Shown: positions 8,403-20,011 of the stretch, piece after piece
Position numbering within the stretch: position 1 is the stretch's first letter
How the letters are laid out: each line of letters starts with the position of its first letter
Source of the DNA: Marinobacter sediminum
Lineage (GTDB): Bacteria; Pseudomonadota; Gammaproteobacteria; Pseudomonadales; Oleiphilaceae
Reading direction: 5' to 3'
DNA length: 64,000 nt
NCBI RefSeq assembly: GCF_023657445.1
Contig: NZ_JAGTWY010000001.1
Coordinates: forward strand, 2,542,001-2,606,000
Made by a program: the position numbers and the translations under genes
Notes under the pieces: model-generated
Seen by the model: the letters and a program-made list of their open reading frames with translations, nothing else
What the model was told of the DNA's origin: nothing
The model's database searches: none

Positions 8403-9107
8403 ATGCTCGATCTGAAAGGCTATGGCCCGGAATTACTGGACGGAGCAGTGGTCACCATTGAATTGGCCTTCTTCTCCCTTGTTCTGTCCCTCACACTCGG
8501 GCTGATAGGTGCATCCTCCAAACTATCCGGCAACCGCCTGGCAAAAGGCATTGCAACGGGTTACACCACCCTGATCCGGGGTGTTCCGGACCTGGTGATG
8601 ATGCTGCTGTTCTATTACGGAGGACAGGTCGCCGTGAATGCCATCTCGGACTGGATCTGGGAGGCTTATGAAGTCGACTTTTTCTTCCAGTTTGACCCTT
8701 TTATTTCCGGCGTAATCACCATAGGGCTGATTTTCGGCGCCTACATGACGGAAACCTTCCGGGGCGCGTTTCTTGCTGTGGAAACTGGCCAGATTGAGGC
8801 AGCCAGGGCCTATGGCTTTACTCGCTGGCATACGTTCCGGCGGATTATTTTTCCACAGATGCTGCGTCACGCGCTTCCAGGTATCGGGAATAACTGGCAG
8901 GTGCTGCTTAAAACCACAGCGCTGGTCTCCATTATTGGCCTGACTGATATGGTTCGTGTGGCCGAAGAAGCTGCCAAAGCCGAACGCATGCCATTTCACT
9001 TTTTCATTCCGGTGGCGTTTGTGTATCTGTCGCTGACAGCCGGTTCGGAGCTCTTTATCAAGTGGCTCGACAAACGCGCCAATGTTGGCGTGGTTCAGGG
9101 GGGATAA
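8403..9107 (+). CDS. aotQ: Basic amino acid ABC transporter permease (AotQ/HisQ type)
   Basis: The 234-residue inner-membrane protein has about five helices and the HisMQ-family opening GYGPELLDGAVVTIELAFFSL. The cytoplasmic coupling loop that docks on the ATPase (the EAA motif) is visible as ETGQIEAARAYGFTRWHTFRRIIFPQ. It forms a heterodimer with the next permease. It starts 50 bp after aotJ and ends 3 bp before aotM. Confidence 0.88.
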   Translation: MLDLKGYGPELLDGAVVTIELAFFSLVLSLTLGLIGASSKLSGNRLAKGIATGYTTLIRGVPDLVMMLLFYYGGQVAVNAISDWIWEAYEVDFFFQFDPFISGVITIGLIFGAYMTETFRGAFLAVETGQIEAARAYGFTRWHTFRRIIFPQMLRHALPGIGNNWQVLLKTTALVSIIGLTDMVRVAEEAAKAERMPFHFFIPVAFVYLSLTAGSELFIKWLDKRANVGVVQGG

Positions 9108-9110
9108 GAC

Positions 9111-9833
9111 ATGCCTGATTTTATCGCCCAGTGGCTGAACCAGAACGAAATCTTTACCGCCATGACCATCATGGAATACTGGGATGGCATGGTTAATACC
9201 GTTCAACTGGTGTTTTTATCGCTGGTCATCGGGTTGCTCTTTGCAGTGCCGCTGGCCATTCTCCGGACGGTGAAAAACCCGTTCGTGTCCGGACCGGTCT
9301 GGCTTTACACCTACCTCTTCCGTGGTACCCCACTCCTGATTCAGCTCTACATCATTTACTATGGTATTGCTCAGGTTCCGGGCATCCAGGAAACCTTCTG
9401 GTGGGAGATTTTCCGGGAACCCTTCTACCCGGCCCTTCTGGCATTTGCCCTGAACACCTGTGCTTACACGACGGAGATTATCCGGGGTGCAATTATCTCT
9501 ACTCCCCATGGTGAAATTGAGGCTGCCAAGGCCTATGGGATGAACTGGTTTATGCGGATGCGCCGCATTATCCTGCCAAGCGCTTCCCGGCGGGCGGTTC
9601 AGGCGTACTCCAATGAGGTTATTTTCATGCTGCATTCCAGTGCCATTGCCAGCGTGGTGACCATCGTGGACCTGACAGGCGCGGCCCGGAACATATACTC
9701 TCGTTTTTATGCGCCGTTCGATGCCTTTATCTTTGTGGCACTGATCTATCTGATGCTGACCTTTATTCTGGTCTTCGCTTTCCGCAAACTTGAGAATCAT
9801 CTTTTGCGACATCAGCGGCCTATCGGATCCTGA
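9111..9833 (+). CDS. aotM: Basic amino acid ABC transporter permease (AotM/HisM type)
   Basis: This 240-residue membrane subunit pairs with AotQ. It shows the HisM-type opening TIMEYWDGMVNTVQLVFLSLVIG, FRGTPLLIQLYIIYYG, and an EAA coupling loop (ISTPHGEIEAAKAYGMNW followed by FMRMRRIILP). GGGGGG lies in the 3' end of aotQ just before the ATG and the genes are 3 bp apart, so translation is coupled. astE follows after 147 bp without an obvious terminator. Confidence 0.88.
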   Translation: MPDFIAQWLNQNEIFTAMTIMEYWDGMVNTVQLVFLSLVIGLLFAVPLAILRTVKNPFVSGPVWLYTYLFRGTPLLIQLYIIYYGIAQVPGIQETFWWEIFREPFYPALLAFALNTCAYTTEIIRGAIISTPHGEIEAAKAYGMNWFMRMRRIILPSASRRAVQAYSNEVIFMLHSSAIASVVTIVDLTGAARNIYSRFYAPFDAFIFVALIYLMLTFILVFAFRKLENHLLRHQRPIGS

Positions 9834-9980
9834 CTCTGTCAGGCGGCATTTCGGCTTTCGGTGCCTGGGCGCTTTCGACGCTACAGGCTCCTCTATCGGT
9901 GCTTTAGTGCAGCCACCTGGCCTCACGCACTCCCGGAAAGCAGTCAGCCGCCCAACCAGCAACTGTATTCGGGGAATTCA

Positions 9981-11027
9981 ATGCTCGGCAACCAGAACAT
10001 CTTTGATGTCTCTTCAGACTGGCTCGATCACACTCTTTCTAACGTCTCGTCTAATCCCTCCGAAGTCGAAACAGAGCTACCTGACGGGGCACGCATTATC
10101 CGGAAGACCGTCGGCGTCCTGGAGCTGCACCCTTCTCCGAGTCGGCCGAACCCAAACAATGAAGCGCTCATCATCTCTGCCGGCGTACACGGCAATGAAA
10201 CGGCCCCCATTGAGGTTCTGAATGGTCTGGTTAACGAACTGTTGAACGGCGACTGGCAACTGGCCTGCCCGCTGCTACTGATTCTTGGCAACCCCCCAGC
10301 GATGGCGGCCGGGGAACGCTTTCTGGATGTAAATATGAACCGGCTGTTCCATGGCGCCCATAACAAGCCCGGGTACCGGGACTTTCCAGAGGCGGCCCGC
10401 GCACGCCAGCTTGAAGCCCTCTGCCAGAGCTTTGCAGAGGCCCACCCTGGCGCCCTGTCCCATTATGACCTGCATACGGCAATCCGACCGTCGCACCGGG
10501 AGAAGTTCGCCTTGTATCCGTTTGTGGAAGGCAGGCAGGTGCCCGAGGGACAATGTGATTTTCTGCTGGAAGCCCATGTAGAAACGCTGTTGCTTCAACA
10601 CAAGGCAGGAACCACATTTTCGTCGTTTTCATCCTCCCGGCTGGGCGCCGAGAGCTTTACGGTGGAGCTGGGAAAGGTTCAGCCGTTTGGACAGAACGAT
10701 CTGGCCCGATTCGAGGGCATTCGCGATGCTCTGCGTCGGCGGTTCAGTGGCAAACCAGCACCGGAGCAAAAAGCGCCATCTGATGAACTGACGGTGTTTG
10801 AGGTGGTACATGAGATTCTGAATACCGGGCCAAGCTTTCAGTTCCATATTCCGGACGATGTAGCAAACTTTACCGAATACCAACCAGCCACGGTGATCTG
10901 GGAGGATGCTGAGACCTGTTACCGGGTTGGCGAAATTCCGGAGTCCATAGTCTTTCCCAACCGGGATGTACCGGTCGGCCAGCGGGTAGGCCTGATGCTC
11001 AGACCCCGGAAAGCCTCCGGAGCCTGA
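9981..11027 (+). CDS. astE: Succinylglutamate desuccinylase AstE
   Basis: AstE hydrolyses N-succinylglutamate to glutamate and succinate, the last step of the arginine succinyltransferase (AST) pathway. It is a zinc enzyme of the aspartoacylase/carboxypeptidase-like family. HGNETAPIE gives His70 and Glu73, and YDLHTAIRPS gives His165 as the third likely zinc ligand. The ATG at 9981 has GGGG 6 nt upstream and gives 348 residues, near the usual family length; the frame stays open further upstream to 9861 but has no family similarity there. Here astE is cotranscribed with the transporter and separated from astA-D by the RND/TetR block, whose genes interrupt the arginine genes. Confidence 0.93.
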   Translation: MLGNQNIFDVSSDWLDHTLSNVSSNPSEVETELPDGARIIRKTVGVLELHPSPSRPNPNNEALIISAGVHGNETAPIEVLNGLVNELLNGDWQLACPLLLILGNPPAMAAGERFLDVNMNRLFHGAHNKPGYRDFPEAARARQLEALCQSFAEAHPGALSHYDLHTAIRPSHREKFALYPFVEGRQVPEGQCDFLLEAHVETLLLQHKAGTTFSSFSSSRLGAESFTVELGKVQPFGQNDLARFEGIRDALRRRFSGKPAPEQKAPSDELTVFEVVHEILNTGPSFQFHIPDDVANFTEYQPATVIWEDAETCYRVGEIPESIVFPNRDVPVGQRVGLMLRPRKASGA

Positions 11028-11045
11028 CCATCAGTCCGGTCAGGC
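11022..11045. terminator. Bidirectional hairpin at convergent astE and RND gene ends
   Basis: GCCTGACC and GGTCAGGC form an 8-bp perfect stem around an 8-nt loop. Both convergent stop codons lie in or beside it. There is no clear T-run, so termination efficiency is uncertain. Confidence 0.5.
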
Positions 11046-14000
11046 CGGTGCGTTTTCAGGCTCAGCCACACAGGTCCTGATCAGCTGCGTACATACGGCA
11101 GGGATAACCAGCAGGGTCAGTACTGTCGAGGCAAGCAACCCGGAGATGATAGCCCAGGCCATGGGTGGCCAGAGCGTGGAACTGGAGAATGCCAGCGGCA
11201 GCAGGCCAGCTACGGTGGTCGCCGTGGTGAGCAGTATCGGCCGGGTGCGTTGCTCCACGGCTTTACGAACAGCATTCCGTATATCTTCCCCGTTGCCCAG
11301 CTCCCGATCCATGACGTCCAGAAGGACGATGGCATTGTTCACCACGATACCCACCAGCGCAATGACCCCTAACAGGGACTGAAACCCGAAGGGCGATCCG
11401 GACAGCACCAGGCCGGGGAAAATACCCACCGTTGCCAATGGCACAGACAACAGGATAATCCCGACCCGGCGAAAGGAGTTGAACTGCAACAACAGGAAAA
11501 ACAGCAGCAGAAGTATACCAATAGGCGCGGCGGTCAACAGGGCGCTATTGGCTTCGCCTGAACCTTCCGCATCGCCTCCTATTTCAATACGGGTTCCCGC
11601 CGGCAGGGGGTTCTCTTCCAGCGCCCCATACAGCCCCTCCAGAGCCCGACCGAATCCGTAGCCGTTTAGCAGGTTCGCAGTCACCGTATTCACTCGCACA
11701 CCATCACGCAGGTAGCGAACAGCCGGCTCCCAACTGGTTTCGACGCTGGCCACTGCAGACAAAGGAATCGCATCACCGCGATCGTTATAGATGTTGATCG
11801 ATAACAACCTTGAAAGAGACAGGGCGGTGCCTTCCCGGGAGCGCAGTACCAGCGGGATAGGATCATCTTCCTGGCGGTAGCGCTCGGCGACGACACCGAA
11901 GCTCTGGCCGTAAAGACTCTGGGCAACATCAGCACGGGTCAGACCGAACCGGGCAGCCGTTGCATCATCCACATTGATGGCAATACTGGGCACGCCGATA
12001 TCCAGGTCATGACGAACATCCACCGTCCCCTCCAGCCCCCGAAGGGTGGCGAAGACCTGTTCGACAGCCTCGGTACGCGCCTCGTCACTGGCGTTGTAGA
12101 CTCGAACTGCAACCGGAGCTGCCCGGGGTGGACCCTGGCCGAGAATGCCGGCGGTTACATCAAGCTCTGGCATCGTTTCGTTCACATGGGTGCGAACCCA
12201 CCGGATCATCTCCGTGGTATCCGCCAGTGTCGGGGTACGAATGACCAGACGGGCACGATTGGGCGCCTGAGGTGCACGCTGGAGGTTGTAGTAAAAAGCA
12301 GGGCCGGTAAAACCAACAAACCGGTGAACCTCCAGGGCATCAGGACGGGTTCTGATCATCTCCTCGAGCGTTGCCGCGGCTTCCGCCGTTTCACCCTGAT
12401 CTGTGCCCTCGGGCATGTAGAGTTCAACAATCACCCTCGGGCGGTCGGCGTCCGGAAAAAACTGCTGAGCCATAAAGGGCGTTAGTGCAACACTGGCGAT
12501 CACCAGTACAGCACCGCCGGTAATCAGCCGACCGGGGTAACGGGAAACAAGCCCCCCGAGGAAAACAGCCAGCCCCGCCAACCTGTTGCTTCCGGTTTTT
12601 TTGCGGGGCTTAAGAAAGCGGGCCGCCAGCAACGGCACGGCCGAAATCGCCAGCAGGTAGCTGACGGAAAGGGTCAGCATAATCATCACCGGAACGCCCC
12701 TGGTAAAGTCAGCGGCCCCGCCCTTGGACAACAGCAAAGGTGCGAATGCCGCCAGCGTTGTTCCGGTGGAGGCACCCAGAGGTCCGGCAAGTTCACTGAC
12801 GGCCTGGCGCAAGGCATCCAGGCGACGCATACCATGGTCGAGGTGGCCCTGGATGCTCTCAACAATCACGATGGCGTTATCGATCAGAATCCCCAGGGAA
12901 ATTACCATCCCGATGACAGCAATCTGGTGCAGCACGCCACCCCCGAGATCGTAAAGGCCGATACTTATCAGCGCCACCAAGGGGAGAATAGACGCGACCA
13001 GCAGGCCCATACGGATTCCCATGCCGGTAAACACCACCGCCACGATGATAAGTACTGACAGAACCAGGCTCCAGGCAAGATTGTCCAGGCGTTCCTCCAC
13101 TTTATCGGGCTGGAAGAACATTTCCCGAATTTCGTAGGGCTCGAACCCGGAACGGACCTGTTCGACCCGCTCACGCACCCGCTCGCCAAAACGAATGGCA
13201 TCCGTGGTGCCCTCCTCCATGATAATAGACAGCAGAACCACTCTTTCGCTGTCGTACCAGGTCTCAGGCTGCCGGGGCTCGGCCGGCCCGCGCCAGACGT
13301 CAGCGGCAGCAGCAAGGGGCACCTGGGAGCCGTCCGGCAGTTCTATCGGCGTGGCCCGAATGGCATCGATGTCGGCAAATTCGCTGTTCGGCAATACCGA
13401 CAAGCGCCGGCCATTCACCACCACGAAACCACCGGGGATAGTCTGGTTTCGCCGAGCCAGGGTATCCATCACACGGGCCGGTGAAATTCCCAGCCGGTAG
13501 AGTGCAGCGTCATCGAGGGCCAGAGTGATCTGTTCATCGGCATCGCCCTCCAGCCCGATACGCGATACACCTTTGATGTCGGAAAGGTTTTGCTTCAGGC
13601 GCTCAGCCACCCCGGTGAGCTCAGTAACAGAGGGTGATCCGCCCACTGCCAACACGATCGCAGGAATGTCGATCAGCCGATCATCCAATGCCATCTGGCC
13701 GACATCATCAGGAAAATCGCTTTTGGCCCGGTCCATCGCCAGCCGGACACGATCCCACGCCGGGTCGGTGTCGTAGATGTCGTCGTTGAGGCGCAGCTTC
13801 ACAAGAGCAACCCCCGTTCGCGCCGTGCCCTGAGTGAAGTCCACCTCTTCGACCTGGCGCAACTCATCGGAAAGGGGCTGCAAGACAAGCCGCTCAACCG
13901 CATCGGCGTTGGCGCCGGGATAATTGACCGTAATCATGCCCGCCCGATACGGGAAAGAAGGATCTTCCTGACGGGGCATGGTGCTATATGCTGCCACGCC

Positions 14001-14066
14001 CAGCAGACAAAGCATGGTTACAACCATGCCCAGCAGGCGCTGACAATTGAGCAACCGACGCGTCAT
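11040..14066 (-). CDS. RND-family efflux transporter permease
   Basis: This inner-membrane proton-antiport pump has 1008 residues, with the usual two-fold repeat of one helix, a large periplasmic domain and five or six helices. The first TM block contains ISLGILIDNAIVIVES, with the TM4 aspartate needed for proton relay, and the second repeat has IALVGIVVNNAIVLLD. The N-terminus (YSTMPRQEDPSFPYRAGMITVNYPGA) is that of the drug/hydrophobe exporters that use a lipoprotein adaptor rather than of CzcA metal pumps. It starts one base inside the adaptor stop (TGATG), with GGAGGTGCGCTG before the start. No outer-membrane factor gene is nearby, so it probably borrows a TolC/OprM-like channel. Substrate unknown. 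Confidence 0.9.
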   Translation of the reverse strand: MTRRLLNCQRLLGMVVTMLCLLGVAAYSTMPRQEDPSFPYRAGMITVNYPGANADAVERLVLQPLSDELRQVEEVDFTQGTARTGVALVKLRLNDDIYDTDPAWDRVRLAMDRAKSDFPDDVGQMALDDRLIDIPAIVLAVGGSPSVTELTGVAERLKQNLSDIKGVSRIGLEGDADEQITLALDDAALYRLGISPARVMDTLARRNQTIPGGFVVVNGRRLSVLPNSEFADIDAIRATPIELPDGSQVPLAAAADVWRGPAEPRQPETWYDSERVVLLSIIMEEGTTDAIRFGERVRERVEQVRSGFEPYEIREMFFQPDKVEERLDNLAWSLVLSVLIIVAVVFTGMGIRMGLLVASILPLVALISIGLYDLGGGVLHQIAVIGMVISLGILIDNAIVIVESIQGHLDHGMRRLDALRQAVSELAGPLGASTGTTLAAFAPLLLSKGGAADFTRGVPVMIMLTLSVSYLLAISAVPLLAARFLKPRKKTGSNRLAGLAVFLGGLVSRYPGRLITGGAVLVIASVALTPFMAQQFFPDADRPRVIVELYMPEGTDQGETAEAAATLEEMIRTRPDALEVHRFVGFTGPAFYYNLQRAPQAPNRARLVIRTPTLADTTEMIRWVRTHVNETMPELDVTAGILGQGPPRAAPVAVRVYNASDEARTEAVEQVFATLRGLEGTVDVRHDLDIGVPSIAINVDDATAARFGLTRADVAQSLYGQSFGVVAERYRQEDDPIPLVLRSREGTALSLSRLLSINIYNDRGDAIPLSAVASVETSWEPAVRYLRDGVRVNTVTANLLNGYGFGRALEGLYGALEENPLPAGTRIEIGGDAEGSGEANSALLTAAPIGILLLLFFLLLQFNSFRRVGIILLSVPLATVGIFPGLVLSGSPFGFQSLLGVIALVGIVVNNAIVLLDVMDRELGNGEDIRNAVRKAVEQRTRPILLTTATTVAGLLPLAFSSSTLWPPMAWAIISGLLASTVLTLLVIPAVCTQLIRTCVAEPENAPA

Positions 14067-15151
14067 CAGCGCACCTCCACGGTATCGCCATCAGTGAGTC
14101 GGGTCATGCCGGCATAAACCACCTGATCCCCGGGGATGAGTTCATTTGCCTGAACCACCACCCGCTCGCCCACGACCCGCTCGACAGTGACGGGAACCCG
14201 CTGCGCTATACCCTGCCGGATTCGGAAGACCCCTGTGCCCTCGGCTGTGCGAATGACCGACAACATCGGGACGGTGGTCGCCGACAAGCGCATTGGTGTG
14301 ATCCCCACCTCCACCGGTTCACCCGGCTCCAGGGTGTTGACAGGCACACTGACCAGTACCGGGTGCAACTCACCACGAATAGCGCCCGCCTGGGCGATTT
14401 CCACCACAGAGCCGGTCTGTGGTGGCTGCGCCCTGTCCTGTACTGGCCAAACGGGGAGTTCCTGATCCAGCGCCACATGGTCGAGCAGATAGGCCGGCAC
14501 CCGGACTTCCACTTCCCGACCGTTTGGTGAGGAAAGTCGCATCACCGGCTGCCCCGCCGCCACGAATTCATCCGGCTCCACCAGCAGAGCTTCAACGCGC
14601 CCGGAAAACGGCGCACGCAGTGTGCTCTCTTCCAGTAATTGGGTGGCCTCAGCCAATGCGGCCTCCGCCGTGGCGACGCTGGCCTTGAGGCCATCCCGTC
14701 GAGCGGCGATCTGTTCAAGGCTCTGCTCGGACACAACACCACGTTCATGCAACCGGCTTGCACGCTCCCATTCCCGCTTGGCCTGCCTGTGCTGGGTTGT
14801 CAGCTCATCAAGCTTTGCCCTGGCCGAATCACGGGCCGGGGCAAGAGCCGGATTGTATACCCTCGCGAGCACGTCGCCTGATTCCACCCGTTGCCCCAGC
14901 TCCACGGAGCGCTCTTTCAACGTACCGCTGACCTGAAATGTCAGAGTTGCCCGCTGGGTTGCGCGAACAATTCCCGAGAAGCGAAGGGGAATGCCCTCTG
15001 TCTGTCCACCAGTCACTTCGGAAACACGCACGGATACTGCCTGGGACTGGGACTTGGCCTCGGAAGACACGTCACCGGCTTTGCAGCCGACAAACAGAAT
15101 CGGGAAAACGGCCAGGAAGGCTATGGCAAGGGGGCGGGGAAATAGCTTCAT
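14066..15151 (-). CDS. RND efflux periplasmic adaptor (membrane fusion) lipoprotein
   Basis: The adaptor links the RND pump to an outer-membrane channel. The N-terminus has a lipobox (FPILFVGCK) after a hydrophobic signal, so it should be lipid-anchored. Then come a barrel-sandwich half, a long alpha-helical hairpin (about residues 105-165, AKLDELTTQHRQAKREWERASRLHERG) and the second lipoyl half with TLRAPFSGRVEALLVEPDE. The start at 15151 (MKLFPRP) is preferred because AAAGGACGAATC lies just before it; a start five codons upstream (15166) is possible. It is the first gene of the two-gene operon, divergent from tetR. Confidence 0.9.
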   Translation of the reverse strand: MKLFPRPLAIAFLAVFPILFVGCKAGDVSSEAKSQSQAVSVRVSEVTGGQTEGIPLRFSGIVRATQRATLTFQVSGTLKERSVELGQRVESGDVLARVYNPALAPARDSARAKLDELTTQHRQAKREWERASRLHERGVVSEQSLEQIAARRDGLKASVATAEAALAEATQLLEESTLRAPFSGRVEALLVEPDEFVAAGQPVMRLSSPNGREVEVRVPAYLLDHVALDQELPVWPVQDRAQPPQTGSVVEIAQAGAIRGELHPVLVSVPVNTLEPGEPVEVGITPMRLSATTVPMLSVIRTAEGTGVFRIRQGIAQRVPVTVERVVGERVVVQANELIPGDQVVYAGMTRLTDGDTVEVR

Positions 15152-15222
15152 GATTCGTCCTTTCATCCGTGCTCGTGTTGGTTATGGACATCCACTCCAT
15201 CGGAAATCCAATTGAGTATGTC

Positions 15223-15251
15223 GACATAATGTCATTATTTGACATTATGTC
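15223..15251. promoter_or_regulatory. Probable TetR operator, perfect 12-5-12 inverted repeat
   Basis: GACATAATGTCA at 15223-15234 and TGACATTATGTC at 15240-15251 are exact inverted copies around TTATT. Each arm is itself nearly palindromic, and TATGTCGACATA at 15217-15228 adds another overlapping palindrome. The site lies 60 bp before the tetR ATG and 72 bp before the adaptor start, so one bound TetR (probably two dimers) could shut both promoters. Confidence 0.8.
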
Positions 15252-15310
15252 AATAATCGGGTTCCATCCTGTTTCAGGTACTCTGCAGCTGCATACAAAC
15301 GGAAGATTTC

Positions 15311-15958
15311 ATGAGCGAACCGCTGAAAACACGCCGCGAACGGGAAAAACAGGCCCGCTACGATGCCATTCTGGACGCCGCCGAACTCGTGTTTTCGGAG
15401 AAAGGCTACGAGCGCACCTCGATGGACGACATCGCACGCACAGCCGCCCTGAGCCGGGCGTTGCTGTATGTATACTTCAAGGATAAAGCTGCTATCCAGC
15501 GGGGGATCATGCTGCGTGCAGGCCAGAGCCTGGCTGCTCGTTTCGAGGAAGCAAAACAGACCGCCGATACGGGCCTGACACAGATTGCGGCCATGGGTGA
15601 AGCTTACTACCGGTTCTATCTGGATGAACCAGACTATTTTTCAGCACTGACCAAGGCCTCGACCGCCATGGCCGAGGCAGACCAGAGCCAGGCCGAGGAA
15701 ATGCTGTGCTCTAAAACGGAATTGATGGAGCTGATGGTCGGGGCTATCAGAAAGGGTCTTGAAGACGGCACCATGAGCCGGGAACGTATTACTGATCCAG
15801 TGCAAACGGCACTCTATCTCCGTGGCGCGCTCCATGGGGTGGTTCTTTTGTGCCAGTCGGAAATGGGAACCGGCATCGGGGAAGACGGCCAGCGCTTCCA
15901 GGCGGATAACCTGATCCGCCATACCATGGACATGCTGACGTTTTCCATCGCGTCCTAA
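15311..15958 (+). CDS. TetR/AcrR-family transcriptional regulator
   Basis: This 215-residue repressor has the TetR helix-turn-helix in residues about 10-57: [19 protein letters not shown] then [19 protein letters not shown]. The C-terminal ligand domain is variable. It is divergent from the RND operon, with a strong palindrome between, so it almost certainly represses that operon and itself until a toxic ligand binds. GGAAG precedes the ATG. Its stop overlaps the convergent astB stop by 4 nt, which leaves no terminator between them. Confidence 0.9.
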   Translation: MSEPLKTRREREKQARYDAILDAAELVFSEKGYERTSMDDIARTAALSRALLYVYFKDKAAIQRGIMLRAGQSLAARFEEAKQTADTGLTQIAAMGEAYYRFYLDEPDYFSALTKASTAMAEADQSQAEEMLCSKTELMELMVGAIRKGLEDGTMSRERITDPVQTALYLRGALHGVVLLCQSEMGTGIGEDGQRFQADNLIRHTMDMLTFSIAS

Positions 15959-17295
15959 AGCTGGAAGTCGTAAATCGAGCCCAGCCCCAGAATGCCGCTA
16001 AGCTCGTCCAGTGCCTTGCGCACTTCTTCCAGCAGCATGGGGTCTCCCAGATCCTTCTGGGAAAGCTCATTGCGGTAATGGGCTTCCACCCAGGCGGTCA
16101 GCCTTTGATAAAGCTCATCGGTGAGCAATACCCCTCTGTGCATGGCCTGGAGCTCATCATCACTCAGGACGACCCTCAAGCGCAGACACGCGGGGCCACC
16201 GCCGTTGCGCATAGACTGTTTGACGTCAAACACTTCGACCGAGGTAATCGGTCCGCCGTCCTTCAAAAGCTCATCCAGATACCGGCTGACCGAAGCCACT
16301 TCCCGGCATTCTCCGGGCACCGCCAGCATCATGCCATCCGGTGTATTCAGTAGCTGACTGTTGAAAAGGTAAGACGCCACCGCATCCTCAAGCGGAACTT
16401 CAGCACTGCTGACACGCACCGGCTCAAGCTCCGTTGCAGTAAGCCTGGAACGGATGTCCGACAGCACCTGCTCTTCATCAAGGAAGGCCATCTCGTGATA
16501 GAACAGGGTATTTCCATTACCGACCGCGATGACGTCATTGTGAAAAACACCGGCATCGATGGCGGCAGGATTCTGTTGTGCAAAAACCGCATTCTCGGTC
16601 TTAAGGCCATGCAGCCGGGCAATTGCCTCTGATGCCTCCAGAGTCTGGCGGGCGGGATATTTTTTCGGTGCTGGCGCCTGCTCGTTGAACGCCGCCTGAC
16701 CATAGGCAAACAGCTCAACCCCCGGATCTCCATACCGGCCACACAGCCTGGTATGGTTCGCCGCGCCTTCATCACCAAAGTGGCTGACCGAAGGCAGGGC
16801 CGGATGGTGGGCGAAATAGCTTTCATCCGCAAAGATGGCCTTGAGCGAACGGCCGGTCACCGCATGTTCGATCGAACGGTGGAACTTCGCACTCAGATTG
16901 GCCGGGGTAAAATGCACCCGATGATCGCCGGTATCGGCACTTGGCGAGACGGTAGCCGCATTGGCCGTCCACATGGATGAAGCAGACGACACCGCCGCCA
17001 GAATGGAAGGACTGCTTTTCGCCGCCTTTTCCAGAACCTGAGCGTCGGTGCCCCCGAATCCGAGTGACCGGAGGGTCGGAATGTGCGGGCGCTCATGGGG
17101 CGGCAAGATGCCTTGAACATAGCCCCGGTCTGCCAGTCGCTTCATTTTGGCAAGACCCTGGAGCGCCGCTTCCTTTGGATTGGAAACGGCGTGCACATTG
17201 GATTTTGATGCCACATTGCCCCAGGACAGACCAGCGTAGTTATGGGTCGGACCCACCAGGCCATCAAAATTCGCCTCTACCGCGTGCTTTACCAT
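15955..17295 (-). CDS. astB: N-succinylarginine dihydrolase AstB
   Basis: AstB hydrolyses N2-succinylarginine to N2-succinylornithine, two ammonia and CO2, the second step of the AST pathway. It has the pentein fold: [19 protein letters not shown] at the N-terminus, the histidine of [15 protein letters not shown] [14 protein letters not shown], and the nucleophilic cysteine in [12 protein letters not shown]. The length matches E. coli AstB. The ATG at 17295 ([10 protein letters not shown]) is preferred over the in-frame TTG at 17313, because ACGGAATAACGTC gives it a ribosome site. It is the last gene of the aruC-aruF-aruG-astD-astB operon, 18 bp after astD. Confidence 0.95.
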   Translation of the reverse strand: MVKHAVEANFDGLVGPTHNYAGLSWGNVASKSNVHAVSNPKEAALQGLAKMKRLADRGYVQGILPPHERPHIPTLRSLGFGGTDAQVLEKAAKSSPSILAAVSSASSMWTANAATVSPSADTGDHRVHFTPANLSAKFHRSIEHAVTGRSLKAIFADESYFAHHPALPSVSHFGDEGAANHTRLCGRYGDPGVELFAYGQAAFNEQAPAPKKYPARQTLEASEAIARLHGLKTENAVFAQQNPAAIDAGVFHNDVIAVGNGNTLFYHEMAFLDEEQVLSDIRSRLTATELEPVRVSSAEVPLEDAVASYLFNSQLLNTPDGMMLAVPGECREVASVSRYLDELLKDGGPITSVEVFDVKQSMRNGGGPACLRLRVVLSDDELQAMHRGVLLTDELYQRLTAWVEAHYRNELSQKDLGDPMLLEEVRKALDELSGILGLGSIYDFQL

Positions 17296-17313
17296 GACGT
17301 TATTCCGTATCAA

Positions 17314-18849
<1,536 letters not shown>

Positions 18850-19983
18850 TCAATCCCGCCACGAGCGGCTGCGGTAATCCCGTATCCGCTCATTAGCTCG
18901 TTCGTCCGGATTCTCATATCCCCTTAGTGTATGAATGGGCGAGGAGCCAGAATCTTTCAAGGTCACCAGGCGCACAGAATCTCCGGACTCAACCTGCAAC
19001 GCCTCTGCGACCGCAGATGGCAACTTGACGGTGTCCGGGCCAATGCAGCTGATCGGAAGAGTAGTTACGCGAAAATCACGAAATGACCGGTTGGATACCA
19101 TTACCCGCTCGCCAGCAGGAACATCCAGATTCACCGGCTGTCGGGTCACCATGGCGTACCTGTTCACCGCTTCACGAACGGTACGGATATTGTGGACGAA
19201 CGCATCAACGACTGGCCCTCCATCAAAAATATCCACGAGCCCGTTAAAGTTGAACCCCTCAGACTGCAGCATCTTGAGCGCCGGGGCGGTATTCTCATGC
19301 ACACGGCCGATGACGGACCTGGCCGAGGCGGGCAGCATCGGCAGATAGATGGGGTACTTCGGCATCAATTCAGCGATAAAAGACTTGTTGCCCAAGCCAG
19401 ACAACAGGTCGGCCTGACTGAACTCCATATCAAAAAACTTGCTGCCAAGGGCATCCCACAGGGGACTGCGCCCCTGTCGGTCCGACACACCGCGCATTTC
19501 CGCAAACACCTTCTCGGAGAACTGTTTACGGAACTCATCCAGATACATAAACCGGCATCGTGACAACAACAACCCGTTGCCACCGCCCTTGTAATCATCG
19601 GACAGCAACAGCGAGCAGACCTCACTGGTATCCGTCATATCGTTCGACAGATGCAGCGTCGGAGTCCGGACATGAACACCAAGTTCCTTTGAAGCATTCA
19701 CCGCGACACTGAGCCGGTAGTTATAAAACACTTCGTCCAGGCCCACGCGGGCCTGTATGCCGCTGATGCCGACTGTTTTTTTCTTCTCTAGATCCTCCAG
19801 AGCAAACAGGTACAGGCCAGCTTCCGGAGCACACCGCTGATCGAAGGTCTGCCGGGAATGCTCAATCTTGTTCTGGAGCAGCTCCCGGTCCGCAGGCAGA
19901 GTGGTCAGCCCTTTTCCGGCACTCTGTGCCATGGCATAGAGGTCTTCAAGATCGTTTTCCTGAAGTGGACGAATCACCAGCAT
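18850..19983 (-). CDS. aruG: Arginine N-succinyltransferase, beta/AruG-type subunit (AstA)
   Basis: Together with the adjacent paralogue this acyltransferase transfers succinyl from succinyl-CoA to arginine (or ornithine), the first committed step of the AST pathway. It follows E. coli AstA closely: MLVIRPLQENDLEDL at the start, NYRLSVAVNASKELGV, TSEVCSLLLSDDYKGGGNGLLLSRCRFM, FIAELMPKYPIYLPML and FNGLVDIFDGGP. The start at 19983 has GGAGGGCGCACG upstream; the in-frame extension to 20025 would run back into the aruF stop region. 377 residues. AruG is the subunit nearest E. coli AstA, hence the assignment. Confidence 0.93.
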   Translation of the reverse strand: MLVIRPLQENDLEDLYAMAQSAGKGLTTLPADRELLQNKIEHSRQTFDQRCAPEAGLYLFALEDLEKKKTVGISGIQARVGLDEVFYNYRLSVAVNASKELGVHVRTPTLHLSNDMTDTSEVCSLLLSDDYKGGGNGLLLSRCRFMYLDEFRKQFSEKVFAEMRGVSDRQGRSPLWDALGSKFFDMEFSQADLLSGLGNKSFIAELMPKYPIYLPMLPASARSVIGRVHENTAPALKMLQSEGFNFNGLVDIFDGGPVVDAFVHNIRTVREAVNRYAMVTRQPVNLDVPAGERVMVSNRSFRDFRVTTLPISCIGPDTVKLPSAVAEALQVESGDSVRLVTLKDSGSSPIHTLRGYENPDERANERIRDYRSRSWRD

Positions 19984-20011
19984 CGTGCGCCCTCCTTCCG
20001 GTTTGTCTCTC

